A stretch of DNA of 64,000 bases, taken from contig JBMNIG010000005.1 of assembly GCA_050950785.1 (NCBI GenBank), positions 31,435-95,434 of the forward strand, read 5' to 3'. The position numbers and the translations under genes are program-made. The notes below the pieces were generated by a model, which was not told the origin of the DNA, did no database searches, and saw nothing but the letters and a program-made list of their open reading frames with translations. This stretch comes from JAAYOS01 sp050950785 (GTDB lineage Bacteria; Bacillota; Clostridia; Oscillospirales; JAAYOS01). Numbering within the stretch: position 1 is the stretch's first letter; each line of letters begins with the position of its first letter. Shown here piece after piece: positions 26,358 to 34,911 of this stretch.

Positions 26358-26987
26358 GTGAAAGCCAGTATAAGATTTGGAAGGACGGAAGTAAGTGCCG
26401 GATTCTTTCTGGTACTGGCCGTCCTTATTTATTTAGATACTCGACGCCTTATCATGCTCTGCGTACTTGCTGCTCTTTTACATGAGATTGCACACTTGAT
26501 TGTCATTTGGGTAGCAGGTGGGCGAGTAGAATCGATAAGACTCACGGCTGTGGGGGCGGAGATTAGGATCGATTCAATAACGGAAATCCCATATCGGAAA
26601 CAAATAATGATCTATCTATCAGGACCGGTAGTGAATCTCATTTTGGCATTTGTTTCTTCAAAAGTTGGTGGCATGGTTATATCCCAAGAACTCTTTGTTT
26701 TTGCGGGTATAAACCTTGTACTCGGCCTGTTCAATCTTCTCCCGGCAAAAATGATGGATGGTGGTAATGCCTTGCGTGTTTTATGTCTTGCTTTATTTGG
26801 GCGCAAAACCGCAATCCTGGAAATATTGCATTTTGCAACGCTGATCGTACTAGTAGCAGGGAGTCTTGGGCTAGCATTAAACTACGGATACAATCTAAGT
26901 CTTTTTGCCGTTACCTTATGGATGGTTACCGGGTTTTTCCGGGAGCGGCATGCCAAGTTCCGGGGATTGTCAAACAGCAACAAATAA
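26358..26987 (+). CDS. spoIVFB: M50 intramembrane metalloprotease (SpoIVFB-like)
   Basis: 209 residues, five to six hydrophobic segments. Zinc motif HEIAH in LLHEIAHLIVIW (about residue 42) and the second motif NLLPAKMMDGGNAL (about 128) with the zinc-binding Asp. Site-2-type proteases of this size next to an M23/SpoIVFA protein process pro-sigma-K in the mother cell. GTG start placed directly after the preceding stop, so translation is coupled. No sigK is in the window, so the substrate is inferred. Confidence 0.82.
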   Translation: MKASIRFGRTEVSAGFFLVLAVLIYLDTRRLIMLCVLAALLHEIAHLIVIWVAGGRVESIRLTAVGAEIRIDSITEIPYRKQIMIYLSGPVVNLILAFVSSKVGGMVISQELFVFAGINLVLGLFNLLPAKMMDGGNALRVLCLALFGRKTAILEILHFATLIVLVAGSLGLALNYGYNLSLFAVTLWMVTGFFRERHAKFRGLSNSNK

Positions 26988-27052
26988 GGTAAAATGGTCT
27001 GTACAAAACCGCAAAAATGAGGAAGTATTCTAATATAAGAACGGAGATATAA

Positions 27053-28882
27053 ATGAATAAAAAGCTTGAACGGATACTTAGCAGGGTTGAAAAACCCGCT
27101 CGATATACCGGTGGCGAGTTCGGTGCATATATTTTTGATAAATCCGAAATAGATACAAGGATTGCATTCTGCTTCCCAGACGTATACGAGATCGGTATGT
27201 CCAACCTTGGTATGAAAATATTATACGGTTTAAATAACGAAGTTCCAGGCGTATGGTGTGAACGGGTGTTCGCGCCATGGCCGGACATGGAAAGCGAGAT
27301 GCGCGCGGCAGGTCTGAAGCTTTTCGGTCTCGAGAGCGGAGATCCAATCGATGGATTTGATCTCATTTGCTTTACACTGCAATATGAGCTAAGTTACACC
27401 AACATACTAAATATGCTTGATTTGGCGGGATTGCCTGTAAGGTCAAAAGACCGTGATGGACTCACGCCTATAGTTATTGCAGGTGGATCATGTGCATATA
27501 ACGCTGAACCACTAGCACCTTTTATTGATCTTTTTGTATTGGGTGAAGGCGAAGAAGCAAACTTGGAAGTACTTGAATGCTATCGTGCAGCAAAACGTGA
27601 AGGTATACCCAAAAATGAGTTTTTGAAGCGTGCGGCTCAGATAAAAGGTGTTTATGTGCCAGACTTCTATGAGGTAGATTACGATGCCGACGGAAGAGTC
27701 AGTTCTGTTAAGGCGATCGAAGGTGCCCCCGAGATAGTTGAAAAAAGGATCATCCAAGATCTGAACAGTGTCTATTATCCGATCAAAACCGTGGTACCAT
27801 CTACGGAAATAGTCCATGATCGCGTGATGCTTGAAGTGTTCCGTGGATGTATAAGAGGGTGCAGGTTTTGTCAAGCTGGATACATTTACAGACCTGTAAG
27901 GGAGAAAAGCCCAGATACTTTGATCAATAATGGTATAGAGGCTTTGAAACATTCCGGATATCAGGAAGTTTCACTTTCTTCACTTAGCACCAGCGATTAT
28001 CGACCTCTTAAAGATCTTTGCGACGGACTGCTTGATTGGTGTGAGCCCAACAACACAAACCTGTCGCTGCCGTCACTTAGGGCGGACAACTTCTCATTTG
28101 AACTGATGGAGAGGGTACAAAAGGTTCGCAAGAGCGGTTTGACATTTGCACCTGAGGCAGGATCACAGCGCCTTCGTGACGCAATCAACAAAAACGTCCG
28201 TGAAGAAGATCTTACCAACACTTGTCGGATCGCTTTTGAGGGTGGGTACAATACATTAAAGCTATATTTTATGATTGGTCTTCCCACAGAGACCGACGAG
28301 GATGTCATAGAAATCACTCGACTTGCCTATAGGATGCACAAGCTGGCAAAGGAGACCTCAAAGAGCAAGCGCGGTGTCAAAATAACCGTTTCGGTATCTT
28401 GCTTTGTTCCGAAACCACATACGCCTTTCCAATGGGAAGCTCAAAATACAATTGAAGAATTTGAAAGAAAGCAGCAGCTCCTTCGGGATCATATGCCAAG
28501 AGCGATCAATTTTTCATGGCATGATCCTCAGACAAGCTATATTGAGGCGGTATTTGCGCGAGGTGACCGCAGACTTGCCGATGTTTTGGAGGAGGCATGG
28601 AGATCCGGATGCAAGTTTGACGGCTGGGGAGAGCACTTTTCCATTGAAAAGTGGCTGCAAGCCTTTAGAAAAGTAGGTCTTGACCCGGACTTCTATGCAA
28701 CACGCGAAAGAGGAACTGATGAAGTCCTTCCATGGGACCATCTAAGCTGTGGAGTCCCCAAGAGACACTTTTTGAGAGAAAGAAATATGGCATACCGTTC
28801 GGAGATAACCCCTGATTGCCGCGCCAAGTGTACCGGATGCGGTGCGAATAAGATGCTGGAAGGGGGAGTCTGCAATGCGTAA
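27053..28882 (+). CDS. B12-binding-like radical SAM protein (TIGR03960 family)
   Basis: 609 residues. N-terminal cobalamin-binding-like domain, then a radical SAM core with EVFRGCIRGCRFCQAGY carrying the CxxxCxxC cluster motif (about residue 265-273), and a Cys-rich C-terminus (CRAKCTGCGANK). The family is widespread in Clostridia next to a DUF2344 gene and near rplU/rpmA or rplS; its reaction is unknown. ATG start, no strong ribosome binding site (GGAGATATAA). Its last 8 bp overlap the DUF2344 gene. Confidence 0.85.
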   Translation: MNKKLERILSRVEKPARYTGGEFGAYIFDKSEIDTRIAFCFPDVYEIGMSNLGMKILYGLNNEVPGVWCERVFAPWPDMESEMRAAGLKLFGLESGDPIDGFDLICFTLQYELSYTNILNMLDLAGLPVRSKDRDGLTPIVIAGGSCAYNAEPLAPFIDLFVLGEGEEANLEVLECYRAAKREGIPKNEFLKRAAQIKGVYVPDFYEVDYDADGRVSSVKAIEGAPEIVEKRIIQDLNSVYYPIKTVVPSTEIVHDRVMLEVFRGCIRGCRFCQAGYIYRPVREKSPDTLINNGIEALKHSGYQEVSLSSLSTSDYRPLKDLCDGLLDWCEPNNTNLSLPSLRADNFSFELMERVQKVRKSGLTFAPEAGSQRLRDAINKNVREEDLTNTCRIAFEGGYNTLKLYFMIGLPTETDEDVIEITRLAYRMHKLAKETSKSKRGVKITVSVSCFVPKPHTPFQWEAQNTIEEFERKQQLLRDHMPRAINFSWHDPQTSYIEAVFARGDRRLADVLEEAWRSGCKFDGWGEHFSIEKWLQAFRKVGLDPDFYATRERGTDEVLPWDHLSCGVPKRHFLRERNMAYRSEITPDCRAKCTGCGANKMLEGGVCNA

Positions 28883-29534
28883 GATGCGTTTTTTGTTCGC
28901 AAAAGAAGGACAGGCATCATACCTGTCACATCTTGATGTTATGAGAACATTTTCGCGTAGCTTCAATCGAGCCGGAATACCACTGCGCCATACCGAGGGT
29001 TTCAATCCTCACCCGTATTTATCGATAGCTCATCCACTGTCGGTTGGATTTACCGGAAATCAAGAGGTTCTTGATTGTATTACCCTGCTTGAAGACGCTA
29101 CCGATATGTCATCTCAGCTAAATAATTTTCTTCCCTCCGGTCTGCGAGTAGTTTGTGAAGCTGATTCCGAGAGAGATATCAAAGATATTGTCTATGCTCA
29201 TTATACATTGACACTATTTTATGACATCACAACTCCGCCTGAAGCTTTGGCCCGCCTATCTTCATTTTTCTCCGGATCCGATATTCCAGTGATGAAAAAG
29301 AGCAAAAAGGGGATGGTGCAGATAAATTTGGCCGACAGCATAGCACAGACAGGCTTTGAACAGTTCGAAGAAGGAATCTTACTCTCCGTACTTATAAAAG
29401 CAAACCCGGCGCCATTGAGCCCTAAATATCTGATTGAATCGATCAGTGATGAGGAACTGAAGCCGGACTTTGTAAGATATCATAGAAATGGATTCTTAGA
29501 TGTCGATAAAATGCCGTTTGTGTTAATTGATTAG
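28875..29534 (+). CDS. DUF2344 / TIGR03936 family protein
   Basis: 219 residues from ATG 28875. Begins MRKMRFLFAKEGQASYLSHL, with RAGIPLRHTEGFNPHP, the fixed start of this family. It always pairs with the TIGR03960 radical SAM protein; in some genomes both are fused. A tRNA- or ribosome-related modification is often guessed but unproven. The start lies in the end of the upstream gene, so the two are translationally coupled. rplS follows behind its own promoter. Confidence 0.85.
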   Translation: MRKMRFLFAKEGQASYLSHLDVMRTFSRSFNRAGIPLRHTEGFNPHPYLSIAHPLSVGFTGNQEVLDCITLLEDATDMSSQLNNFLPSGLRVVCEADSERDIKDIVYAHYTLTLFYDITTPPEALARLSSFFSGSDIPVMKKSKKGMVQINLADSIAQTGFEQFEEGILLSVLIKANPAPLSPKYLIESISDEELKPDFVRYHRNGFLDVDKMPFVLID

Positions 29535-29605
29535 TTTGGTTGACCAAAGGATGTATATAAGTTGGATGGAACAAGGAATAATTTTGCTAAAATTTAAAAT
29601 AATAC

Positions 29606-29634
29606 TTGAAAACCGATCATTCCTATGGTAAACT
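29606..29634 (+). promoter_or_regulatory. Promoter of rplS
   Basis: TTGAAA (29606-29611), 17-bp spacer and TAAACT (29629-29634) with an extended TGG in front of the -10 box. It starts a leader of about 75 nt. Confidence 0.7.
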
Positions 29635-29647
29635 AGCCGAGTGACTA

Positions 29648-29700
29648 AGACAGTCCTCTGCCGCCCTATATTTTCTTGTGGCACGAATGTCTGTAAAGAA
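29648..29700 (+). promoter_or_regulatory. Candidate ribosomal L19 leader RNA
   Basis: Between promoter and rplS an outer pair AGACA/TGTCT encloses TGCCGC/GTGGCA (one G-U pair). Low-GC Firmicutes carry an autoregulatory L19 leader at this place. The fold is by eye; I cannot confirm a covariance match. Confidence 0.45.
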
Positions 29701-29714
29701 GGGAGGATGTTGAT

Positions 29715-30056
29715 ATGGACCTCATCAAGGCTGTAGCTCAGCCATATATGAAAGAAGAGCTTCCGTCCTTCCGCATCGGAGATACGGTGCGTGTACATGT
29801 AAAGGTCAAGGAAGGCAATAGGGAAAGGATCCAGATTTTTGAAGGCACCGTTATCGCCAGAAAACATGGTGGTATTCAGGAGACCATTACCGTACGCCGT
29901 ATTTCATATGGCATCGGAGTTGAGAAAGTCTTTCCTTTACACTCCCCGACAATCGCCGATATCACTGTCGTAAGACGTGGTAAGGTCAGAAGAGCAAAGC
30001 TTTACTATCTGAGAGGCAGAGTCGGAAAAAAAGCAAAAGTCAAAGAGAGAATTTAG
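29715..30056 (+). CDS. rplS: 50S ribosomal protein L19
   Basis: 113 residues. FRIGDTVRVHVKVKEGNRERIQIFEGTVI and TVRRISYGIGVEKVFPLHSP are typical of bL19 (shown here in fragments: FRIGDTVRVHVKVKEG, YGIGVEKVFPLHSP). It sits at the 30S-50S interface. AAGGGAGG ribosome binding site. Its own promoter and terminator bound it. Confidence 0.97.
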   Translation: MDLIKAVAQPYMKEELPSFRIGDTVRVHVKVKEGNRERIQIFEGTVIARKHGGIQETITVRRISYGIGVEKVFPLHSPTIADITVVRRGKVRRAKLYYLRGRVGKKAKVKERI

Positions 30057-30060
30057 TAAG

Positions 30061-30092
30061 AAAAAAAGGGGGGAGCATTCCTCCCTTTTTGC
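30061..30092 (+). terminator. Terminator after rplS
   Basis: A-run, GGGAG, short loop CATTC, CTCCC, then five T; sits 5 bp after the rplS stop codon. A-tract and T-tract extend the stem. Confidence 0.75.
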
Positions 30093-30274
30093 ATTTTGAG
30101 GCCATATGACTTTTGCGGTAATAGATACGCTGACAAAGCTAATATACAGTTCAATTTGCCTACCAGGATATAGTTCAGAATATTTGACATTGTATGGTAT
30201 TGTAGACACAAATGTTGTATAATAATTAGTACGCAGCAAATCTGCGATCGACTACTGGGAAGGAATTAATCTGC

Positions 30275-30403
30275 ATGGACGAGAAGAATAGTAATATGCA
30301 CTCAGATCAGTCTGACCGAACTCAATCGCAGTTTAACGAAGCAGAAACACTTTTAAATCTAATGATGATTATGGTTCTGATATTACAAATAGTTCTGATG
30401 TGA
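30275..30403 (+). other. Likely N-terminal extension of signal peptidase in the -1-shifted frame
   Basis: ATG 30275 has an AAGGA site upstream and opens a polar reading frame (MDEKNSNMHSDQSDRTQSQF) that ends at TGA 30401-30403. The polar composition continues in frame 1 from about 30358 (SNDDYGSDITNSSDVTSTNE) into lepB without a gap. The sequence U UUA AAU at 30352-30358 lies in the right phase for a -1 shift at this point. Read through, it gives one signal peptidase with about 70 more N-terminal residues. Confidence 0.5.
30352..30358 (+). promoter_or_regulatory. In-phase slippery heptamer U UUA AAU
   Basis: Relative to ATG 30275 the codons are CTT TTA AAT, so the heptamer TTTAAAT has the X XXY YYZ phase. 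After a -1 slip the next codon is TCT at 30358, in the lepB frame. No stimulatory pseudoknot or SD-like element was identified. A one-base indel in the same T/A run would look identical. Confidence 0.4.
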
Positions 30404-30966
30404 CATCAACCAATGAACTTCAGGACGGTTTGGATATCTCAGAACAGCCCTCAGGTAGTGAGTTTGGATTTGTCGGTGAATTGTACGAATGGGCACAAGC
30501 TCTTGTGTTTTCGGTGGTTTTTGTTGTTGTATTATTTACTTTCTTTGTTAGAATAATTGGTGTTGACGGCACCTCTATGGAACCCACTCTATACAATAAC
30601 GATAAAATCATGGTTTCAAACATCCTATACACGCCTAAGCAAGGCGATATAATTGTCCTTAGGAAGGAAAGCTTTATAGATGAACCCATAGTCAAGAGAG
30701 TTATAGCGACCGAAGGACAAACCGTAGATATAGATTTTATATCACACAAAGTTTGGGTTGACGGACAGCTGCTTGAAGAGCCGTATATCAAGGAACCTAC
30801 AGCAAGGGAAGGAGATATGTCATTTCCTTTGACAGTTCCGGAAGGATATATCTTTGTTCTCGGTGACAATCGCAACAACAGCGCGGATAGCAGAATGTCA
30901 AGACTTGGAGTAGTGGACAATCGTTATGTTCTTGGACGTGTCATTTTACCGCGTTTTTCCATTTGA
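30400..30966 (+). CDS. lepB: Signal peptidase I
   Basis: 188 residues from GTG 30400; one membrane helix (about 29-50) then the protease domain. Catalytic Ser in GTSMEPTL, catalytic Lys in VKRVIATEGQTVDI, and box E GDNRNNSADSR are present. It removes signal peptides from secreted proteins at the outer face of the membrane. GTG 30400 has no ribosome binding site, and coding-like sequence continues upstream in the same frame to about 30340, so the natural start is probably ATG 30275 with a frame change at 30352. Downstream is rbgA. Confidence 0.9.
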   Translation: MTSTNELQDGLDISEQPSGSEFGFVGELYEWAQALVFSVVFVVVLFTFFVRIIGVDGTSMEPTLYNNDKIMVSNILYTPKQGDIIVLRKESFIDEPIVKRVIATEGQTVDIDFISHKVWVDGQLLEEPYIKEPTAREGDMSFPLTVPEGYIFVLGDNRNNSADSRMSRLGVVDNRYVLGRVILPRFSI

Positions 30967-31029
30967 TGAGATTGGAAAAGTAGAGTAGGGGGCGGCAGCA
31001 GAGGTAATAAAACGAAAGGATTGCATGAT

Positions 31030-31890
31030 GTGAATATACAGTGGTATCCCGGGCATATGGCAAAAACAAAGAGAATGATAGCTGAGAGCTTGAAGCTCTG
31101 TGATGTTGTCTGTGAGGTCATCGATTCACGGATACCTGTTTCAAGTCGTAATCCGGACATTAATGCATTGACCGCAGGGAAACCGCGTGTAATCATTCTC
31201 AATCGTTGTGATCAGGCCGATCCTGCTGAGAATTCGCTCTGGGTGCAGAAGCTCTCTAAAGAAGCCTGCTGTGTAATAGAGACAAACAGCAAATCCGGCC
31301 AGGGGGTCAAAAAGTTTGCCACCGTAGTCCGGAAAGCAGCCGGTGATAAAATCAAGAGAGCTGCCGAGAATAATCGGAGCGTCACGGTCCGCGCCATGAT
31401 TTTGGGTGTTCCTAATGTGGGCAAGTCATCTCTTATCAATCGAATAATTGGCGGAAATAGGGCAAAGGCAGAGGACAGGCCCGGTGTCACCAGGGGTAAA
31501 CAGTGGTTTACGGTTGGACGAAATCTTGAACTGCTTGATACACCGGGTATTCTATGGCCAAAATTCGAAGATCCTACCACCGGGATGATGCTTGCATTCA
31601 CAGGTGCGATCCGGGATGAAATAATTGACACCGAGGAGCTTGCAGCAAATCTTATAAAGCTCTTAGCAGACAGATATCCGCAGGCTGTTACTGCCCGGTA
31701 TAAAGTCGAGCCGGTGGGATCGGGATATGATATCCTTACTGCAGCAGCGATAAAGAGAGGCTGCATCATATCGGGCGGTGAACCTGATATGGAACGGATA
31801 TCGAATATTGTTCTTGACGAATACCGTAGCGGCAAATTGGGTCGGTTTACGTTGGAAAGATGCATCGATACAGACGATGACGAACAATAG
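31030..31890 (+). CDS. rbgA: Ribosome biogenesis GTPase RbgA (YlqF)
   Basis: 286 residues. Starts MNIQWYPGHMAKTKRMI, the family's usual N-terminus, which supports GTG 31030 (AAAGGA 10 nt upstream) rather than TTG 31021. Circularly permuted GTPase motif order: G4 NRCDQAD, G1 GVPNVGKSSLIN, G3 DTPG. It acts in a late step of 50S subunit assembly. The rplS-lepB-rbgA-rnhB order is conserved in Firmicutes. Confidence 0.94.
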   Translation: MNIQWYPGHMAKTKRMIAESLKLCDVVCEVIDSRIPVSSRNPDINALTAGKPRVIILNRCDQADPAENSLWVQKLSKEACCVIETNSKSGQGVKKFATVVRKAAGDKIKRAAENNRSVTVRAMILGVPNVGKSSLINRIIGGNRAKAEDRPGVTRGKQWFTVGRNLELLDTPGILWPKFEDPTTGMMLAFTGAIRDEIIDTEELAANLIKLLADRYPQAVTARYKVEPVGSGYDILTAAAIKRGCIISGGEPDMERISNIVLDEYRSGKLGRFTLERCIDTDDDEQ

Positions 31891-31943
31891 CTACTCCAAG
31901 AGAATCAAAAGCTATATAATATAAATAGGACTTGTTGGGATAA

Positions 31944-32972
31944 ATGAACTTATACGATTATGAAAAGCGCTTAAAGGATAATTACGGTTTTTCCACCATT
32001 TGCGGCACTGACGAAGCCGGAAGAGGCCCCCTTGCAGGATCAGTATTTGCTGCCGCTGTTGCGTTAAATGGGGCAACAATAGAGGGGCTGGACGATTCTA
32101 AAAAAATAACTCCTGTGAAGAGGGAAAAACTCTACACAGAGATATGCTCGAAAGCCCAATACGCTGTCGCTTCCGCAAGTGTCGGGGAAATTGAAAAGTA
32201 CAACATTCTTGATGCGTCCCAATTGGCGATGCGGAGAGCGGTGGATGCACTTTGCGGGAAACTTAAAATAGATGCTGTGCTTGTTGACGGCAATATTGCA
32301 CGGGAATTTTCTTTACCTTCTATATGTGTTGTCGGTGGTGACAGAAAGTGTGCTTCCATCGCGGCGGCATCTATAATAGCCAAAGTGACTCGTGATCGTG
32401 AGATGGCTAAACTGGACGTTTTATATCCGGGCTATGGCTTTGCTAAACACAAAGGATATCCAACAAAGCAACATTATGAGGCAATAGCAGAACTTGGTCC
32501 GTCTCCCGTACATAGAATGTCTTTCTTGAAAAAATTCTATAAAAGGCAGCAGGAACAGTTAAAACAACAGATTGAACGATCTGCTGATCGCAATTCGACT
32601 TTGCATGTCAGCCGCGGAACCCTTGGTGAAAATACTGCAATCAGATATCTTGAGCAAAAGGGCTACAAGTTTATAGAGCGAAATTTCCACTCACATTTTG
32701 GAGAAATCGACCTGATACTTGTAAGTGGCGAATACTTGGTCTTTGTTGAGGTAAAGCTGCGGAAAAACCGACAATTTGCCGATGCAGCAGAGTATGTAGA
32801 CCTCAGAAAGATACATAAAATAAGAAAAACCGCAGAATATTGGCTGATGACACATAATACATCACTTCAACCCAGATTCGACGTCATTGAAATATATGAT
32901 GATGGTCGTTTGACTGAGGACACTTGCGAAGTTAGCGATTTCGAGATAAATCACATAATCGGTGCGTTCTGA
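31944..32972 (+). CDS. rnhB: Fusion of ribonuclease HII and YraN (UPF0102) nuclease-like domain
   Basis: 342 residues in one frame. Residues about 1-205 are RNase HII: GTDEAGRGPLAG with catalytic Asp-Glu, DAVLVDGN with the third acid, and IIAKVTRDREM with the fourth. A short charged linker (RQQEQLKQQIERSADR) follows. Residues about 225-342 are a YraN domain: GENTAIRYLEQKGY, GEIDLIL and YLVFVEVKLRK, the PD-(D/E)xK pattern. These are usually two neighbouring genes; here no stop or start separates them. RNase HII removes ribonucleotides from DNA; YraN function is unknown. Confidence 0.9.
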   Translation: MNLYDYEKRLKDNYGFSTICGTDEAGRGPLAGSVFAAAVALNGATIEGLDDSKKITPVKREKLYTEICSKAQYAVASASVGEIEKYNILDASQLAMRRAVDALCGKLKIDAVLVDGNIAREFSLPSICVVGGDRKCASIAAASIIAKVTRDREMAKLDVLYPGYGFAKHKGYPTKQHYEAIAELGPSPVHRMSFLKKFYKRQQEQLKQQIERSADRNSTLHVSRGTLGENTAIRYLEQKGYKFIERNFHSHFGEIDLILVSGEYLVFVEVKLRKNRQFADAAEYVDLRKIHKIRKTAEYWLMTHNTSLQPRFDVIEIYDDGRLTEDTCEVSDFEINHIIGAF

Positions 32973-32986
32973 AGCGGAGGCAAATT

Positions 32987-34519
32987 ATGTATTATATAAG
33001 TACTCGCAACAAATCAATGCGCGTTCGTGCCCATGAGGCAATTTTACAGGGGCTTGCACCTGATGGTGGCCTGTTTGTGCCTGAGCATTTCCCTGTGTTA
33101 TCTGAGGATGATATCAAGCGACTATGCGCCTCTGATTACGAAGAGCGCGTCACATCTATCATGTCCCTATATCTTGATGGATTTTCACGTGATGAAATCG
33201 CAGGTTTTGCTGCAGAAGCCTACGGTATATCAAAGTTTCCGGCTGTACATGGAGAGCATACGATTCCGACAACTCGCCAGGCTCCGGTCGTTAAGGTTGG
33301 TAATGACTATTTTCTAGAGCTCTGGCACGGTCCTACATGTGCTTTCAAGGATATGGCGCTTCAAATGCTGCCCAGGCTACTCAAAGCCTCCCTCGAGAAA
33401 TCCGGGAAAAGCAACAATGTTCTAATACTCACCGCCACATCAGGTGACACCGGAAAAGCCGCTTTGGAAGGCTTTAAAGACGTTGAACGCACAAAAATAA
33501 TGGTCTTTTATCCGGCACAGGGAGTATCGGACATACAAGCACTACAGATGGATTCCCAGATTGGCGGCAATGTTCATGTCCAGGCAGTAAAAGGCAATTT
33601 TGACGACACACAGACCGGTGTCAAAAGGATTTTTACAAATCGTCAACTTAACGAGGAGCTGGAAGAGAGCGGATGGAAGTTGTCATCCGCAAACTCCATT
33701 AACTGGGGCAGACTGTTACCTCAGATAGTGTACTATGTTTCCGCCTATTGCGACATGGTATCCGGTGGAGAAATCAAGCTTGGATCACCTGTAAACTTCT
33801 GTGTTCCTACCGGCAATTTTGGAAACATCCTTGCAGCTTATTATGCCAAAAAAATGGGTATTCCTATAAATAAACTAATTTGTGCGTCAAACGATAATAA
33901 CATTCTAACTGATTTTATTCGTACAGGCAGGTACGACACTAACCGCGATTTCTACTGTACCATTTCACCTTCAATGGATATACTAATATCCAGTAACCTT
34001 GAACGAATGCTATTTGATATCCTAGGGGAGGATGACGCGACTATCCGCGGTTACATGAGTGAACTTGCCAGTAGCGGTGCTTATAAAATTTCGGATAGTA
34101 TTTTGCACGAACTTCAGCAAATTTTGTGGGCCGATTTCAGTACCGAAGATGAAACTAAAGACGATATTCAACGTATTTGGTCTCAACATCAATACCTGAT
34201 CGATCCCCACACAGCGGTAGCAGTCAATGTTAACAGAAAATACATTGATTCCACCAAAGACAACACACCAAGTATAATTGTTTCGACTGCCAATCCATAT
34301 AAGTTCTGCGAAGCTGTCCTTGACGCCATTGGCATTAAAGCAGCATCGGACGAAAGGACATATAGCGGAATAGGGTTTACTGATTTGCTTCATGAAGTCA
34401 CCGGCATGCCCATACCCGAGCCGATCGCTTTGCTTAAAAATGCAGAGGTGAGATTCTACGGAGAGATTGAAAAAGGTGAAATGCCTGCATGTGTGATGGA
34501 TTTTGCGCAAAATATCTGA
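32987..34519 (+). CDS. thrC: Threonine synthase
   Basis: 510 residues, long fold-type II form. YISTRNKSMRVRAHEAILQG starts it; the PLP lysine is in HGPTCAFKDMALQMLPRLL, and the glycine-rich phosphate loop is ATSGDTGKAALEG. It converts O-phosphohomoserine to threonine. GCGGAGG ribosome binding site 14 bp after the RNase HII fusion stop, so it ends the rplS-lepB-rbgA-rnhB set. A hairpin without T-run (34520-34551) follows the stop. Confidence 0.95.
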   Translation: MYYISTRNKSMRVRAHEAILQGLAPDGGLFVPEHFPVLSEDDIKRLCASDYEERVTSIMSLYLDGFSRDEIAGFAAEAYGISKFPAVHGEHTIPTTRQAPVVKVGNDYFLELWHGPTCAFKDMALQMLPRLLKASLEKSGKSNNVLILTATSGDTGKAALEGFKDVERTKIMVFYPAQGVSDIQALQMDSQIGGNVHVQAVKGNFDDTQTGVKRIFTNRQLNEELEESGWKLSSANSINWGRLLPQIVYYVSAYCDMVSGGEIKLGSPVNFCVPTGNFGNILAAYYAKKMGIPINKLICASNDNNILTDFIRTGRYDTNRDFYCTISPSMDILISSNLERMLFDILGEDDATIRGYMSELASSGAYKISDSILHELQQILWADFSTEDETKDDIQRIWSQHQYLIDPHTAVAVNVNRKYIDSTKDNTPSIIVSTANPYKFCEAVLDAIGIKAASDERTYSGIGFTDLLHEVTGMPIPEPIALLKNAEVRFYGEIEKGEMPACVMDFAQNI

Positions 34520-34585
34520 CCCATCCCTTGAATAGTTTTGTAAGAGATGGGCCAAAGCATTACTGTGATATTATCTCAACAGATG

Positions 34586-34759
34586 CTATATTTTGTTAGT
34601 AAATGTTTCACACAGAGTTTCATCATTGCTCTTTGGATTTTCTTTTTCCATCCGCACTGCGATCGAATCGGCGACGCAACGATTGCCTTTGGTGTGATAG
34701 ACACAGGTGTCAACGCTGCATACCACTCCGTCAAGAGCTTTTTTGTTCTCAGAATTCAT
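34586..34759 (-). CDS. DUF1540 family small Cys-rich protein
   Basis: 57 residues, ATG 34759 with a strong AAAGGAG 7 nt upstream, stop TAG at 34588-34586. The sequence contains VVCSVDTCVYHTKGNRCVA followed by DSIAVR, the DUF1540 pattern of paired Cys residues and a C-terminal Cys. Such proteins occur in spore-formers and several are spore-associated; their role (metal binding is plausible) is unknown. It converges on thrC. A plus-strand ORF at 34547-34831 is its shadow. Confidence 0.75.
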   Translation of the reverse strand: MNSENKKALDGVVCSVDTCVYHTKGNRCVADSIAVRMEKENPKSNDETLCETFTNKI

Positions 34760-34793
34760 AGCGTTACTCCTTTCAAGTGTTTTATATCGTTTT

Positions 34794-34836
34794 TTGGGGA
34801 ACTCTTAATATGCATCTTGGGGCACTCTTAATATGC
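34794..34836. repeat. Two tandem 20-bp repeats upstream of the DUF1540 gene
   Basis: TTGGGG-A/C-ACTCTTAATATGC at 34794-34813 and 34817-34836, one mismatch, 23-bp period. They lie 35 bp before the DUF1540 start (minus strand) and 76 bp before the phosphoesterase start. Read on the minus strand each begins GCATATTAAGAGT, which recalls a SigF-type -35 (GCATA), but no good -10 was found. Confidence 0.6.
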
Positions 34837-34911
34837 GTCGACGTGATGTTATCTATACACGCCTTCTGTGTAAGCAGAACACTTTACTACCACACTTATT
34901 CGGAGGATTAG

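Noticed and set aside
34547..34831. Plus-strand 94-residue ORF
   Set aside because: It is the antisense shadow of the DUF1540 gene, which has a ribosome binding site and conserved Cys pattern.
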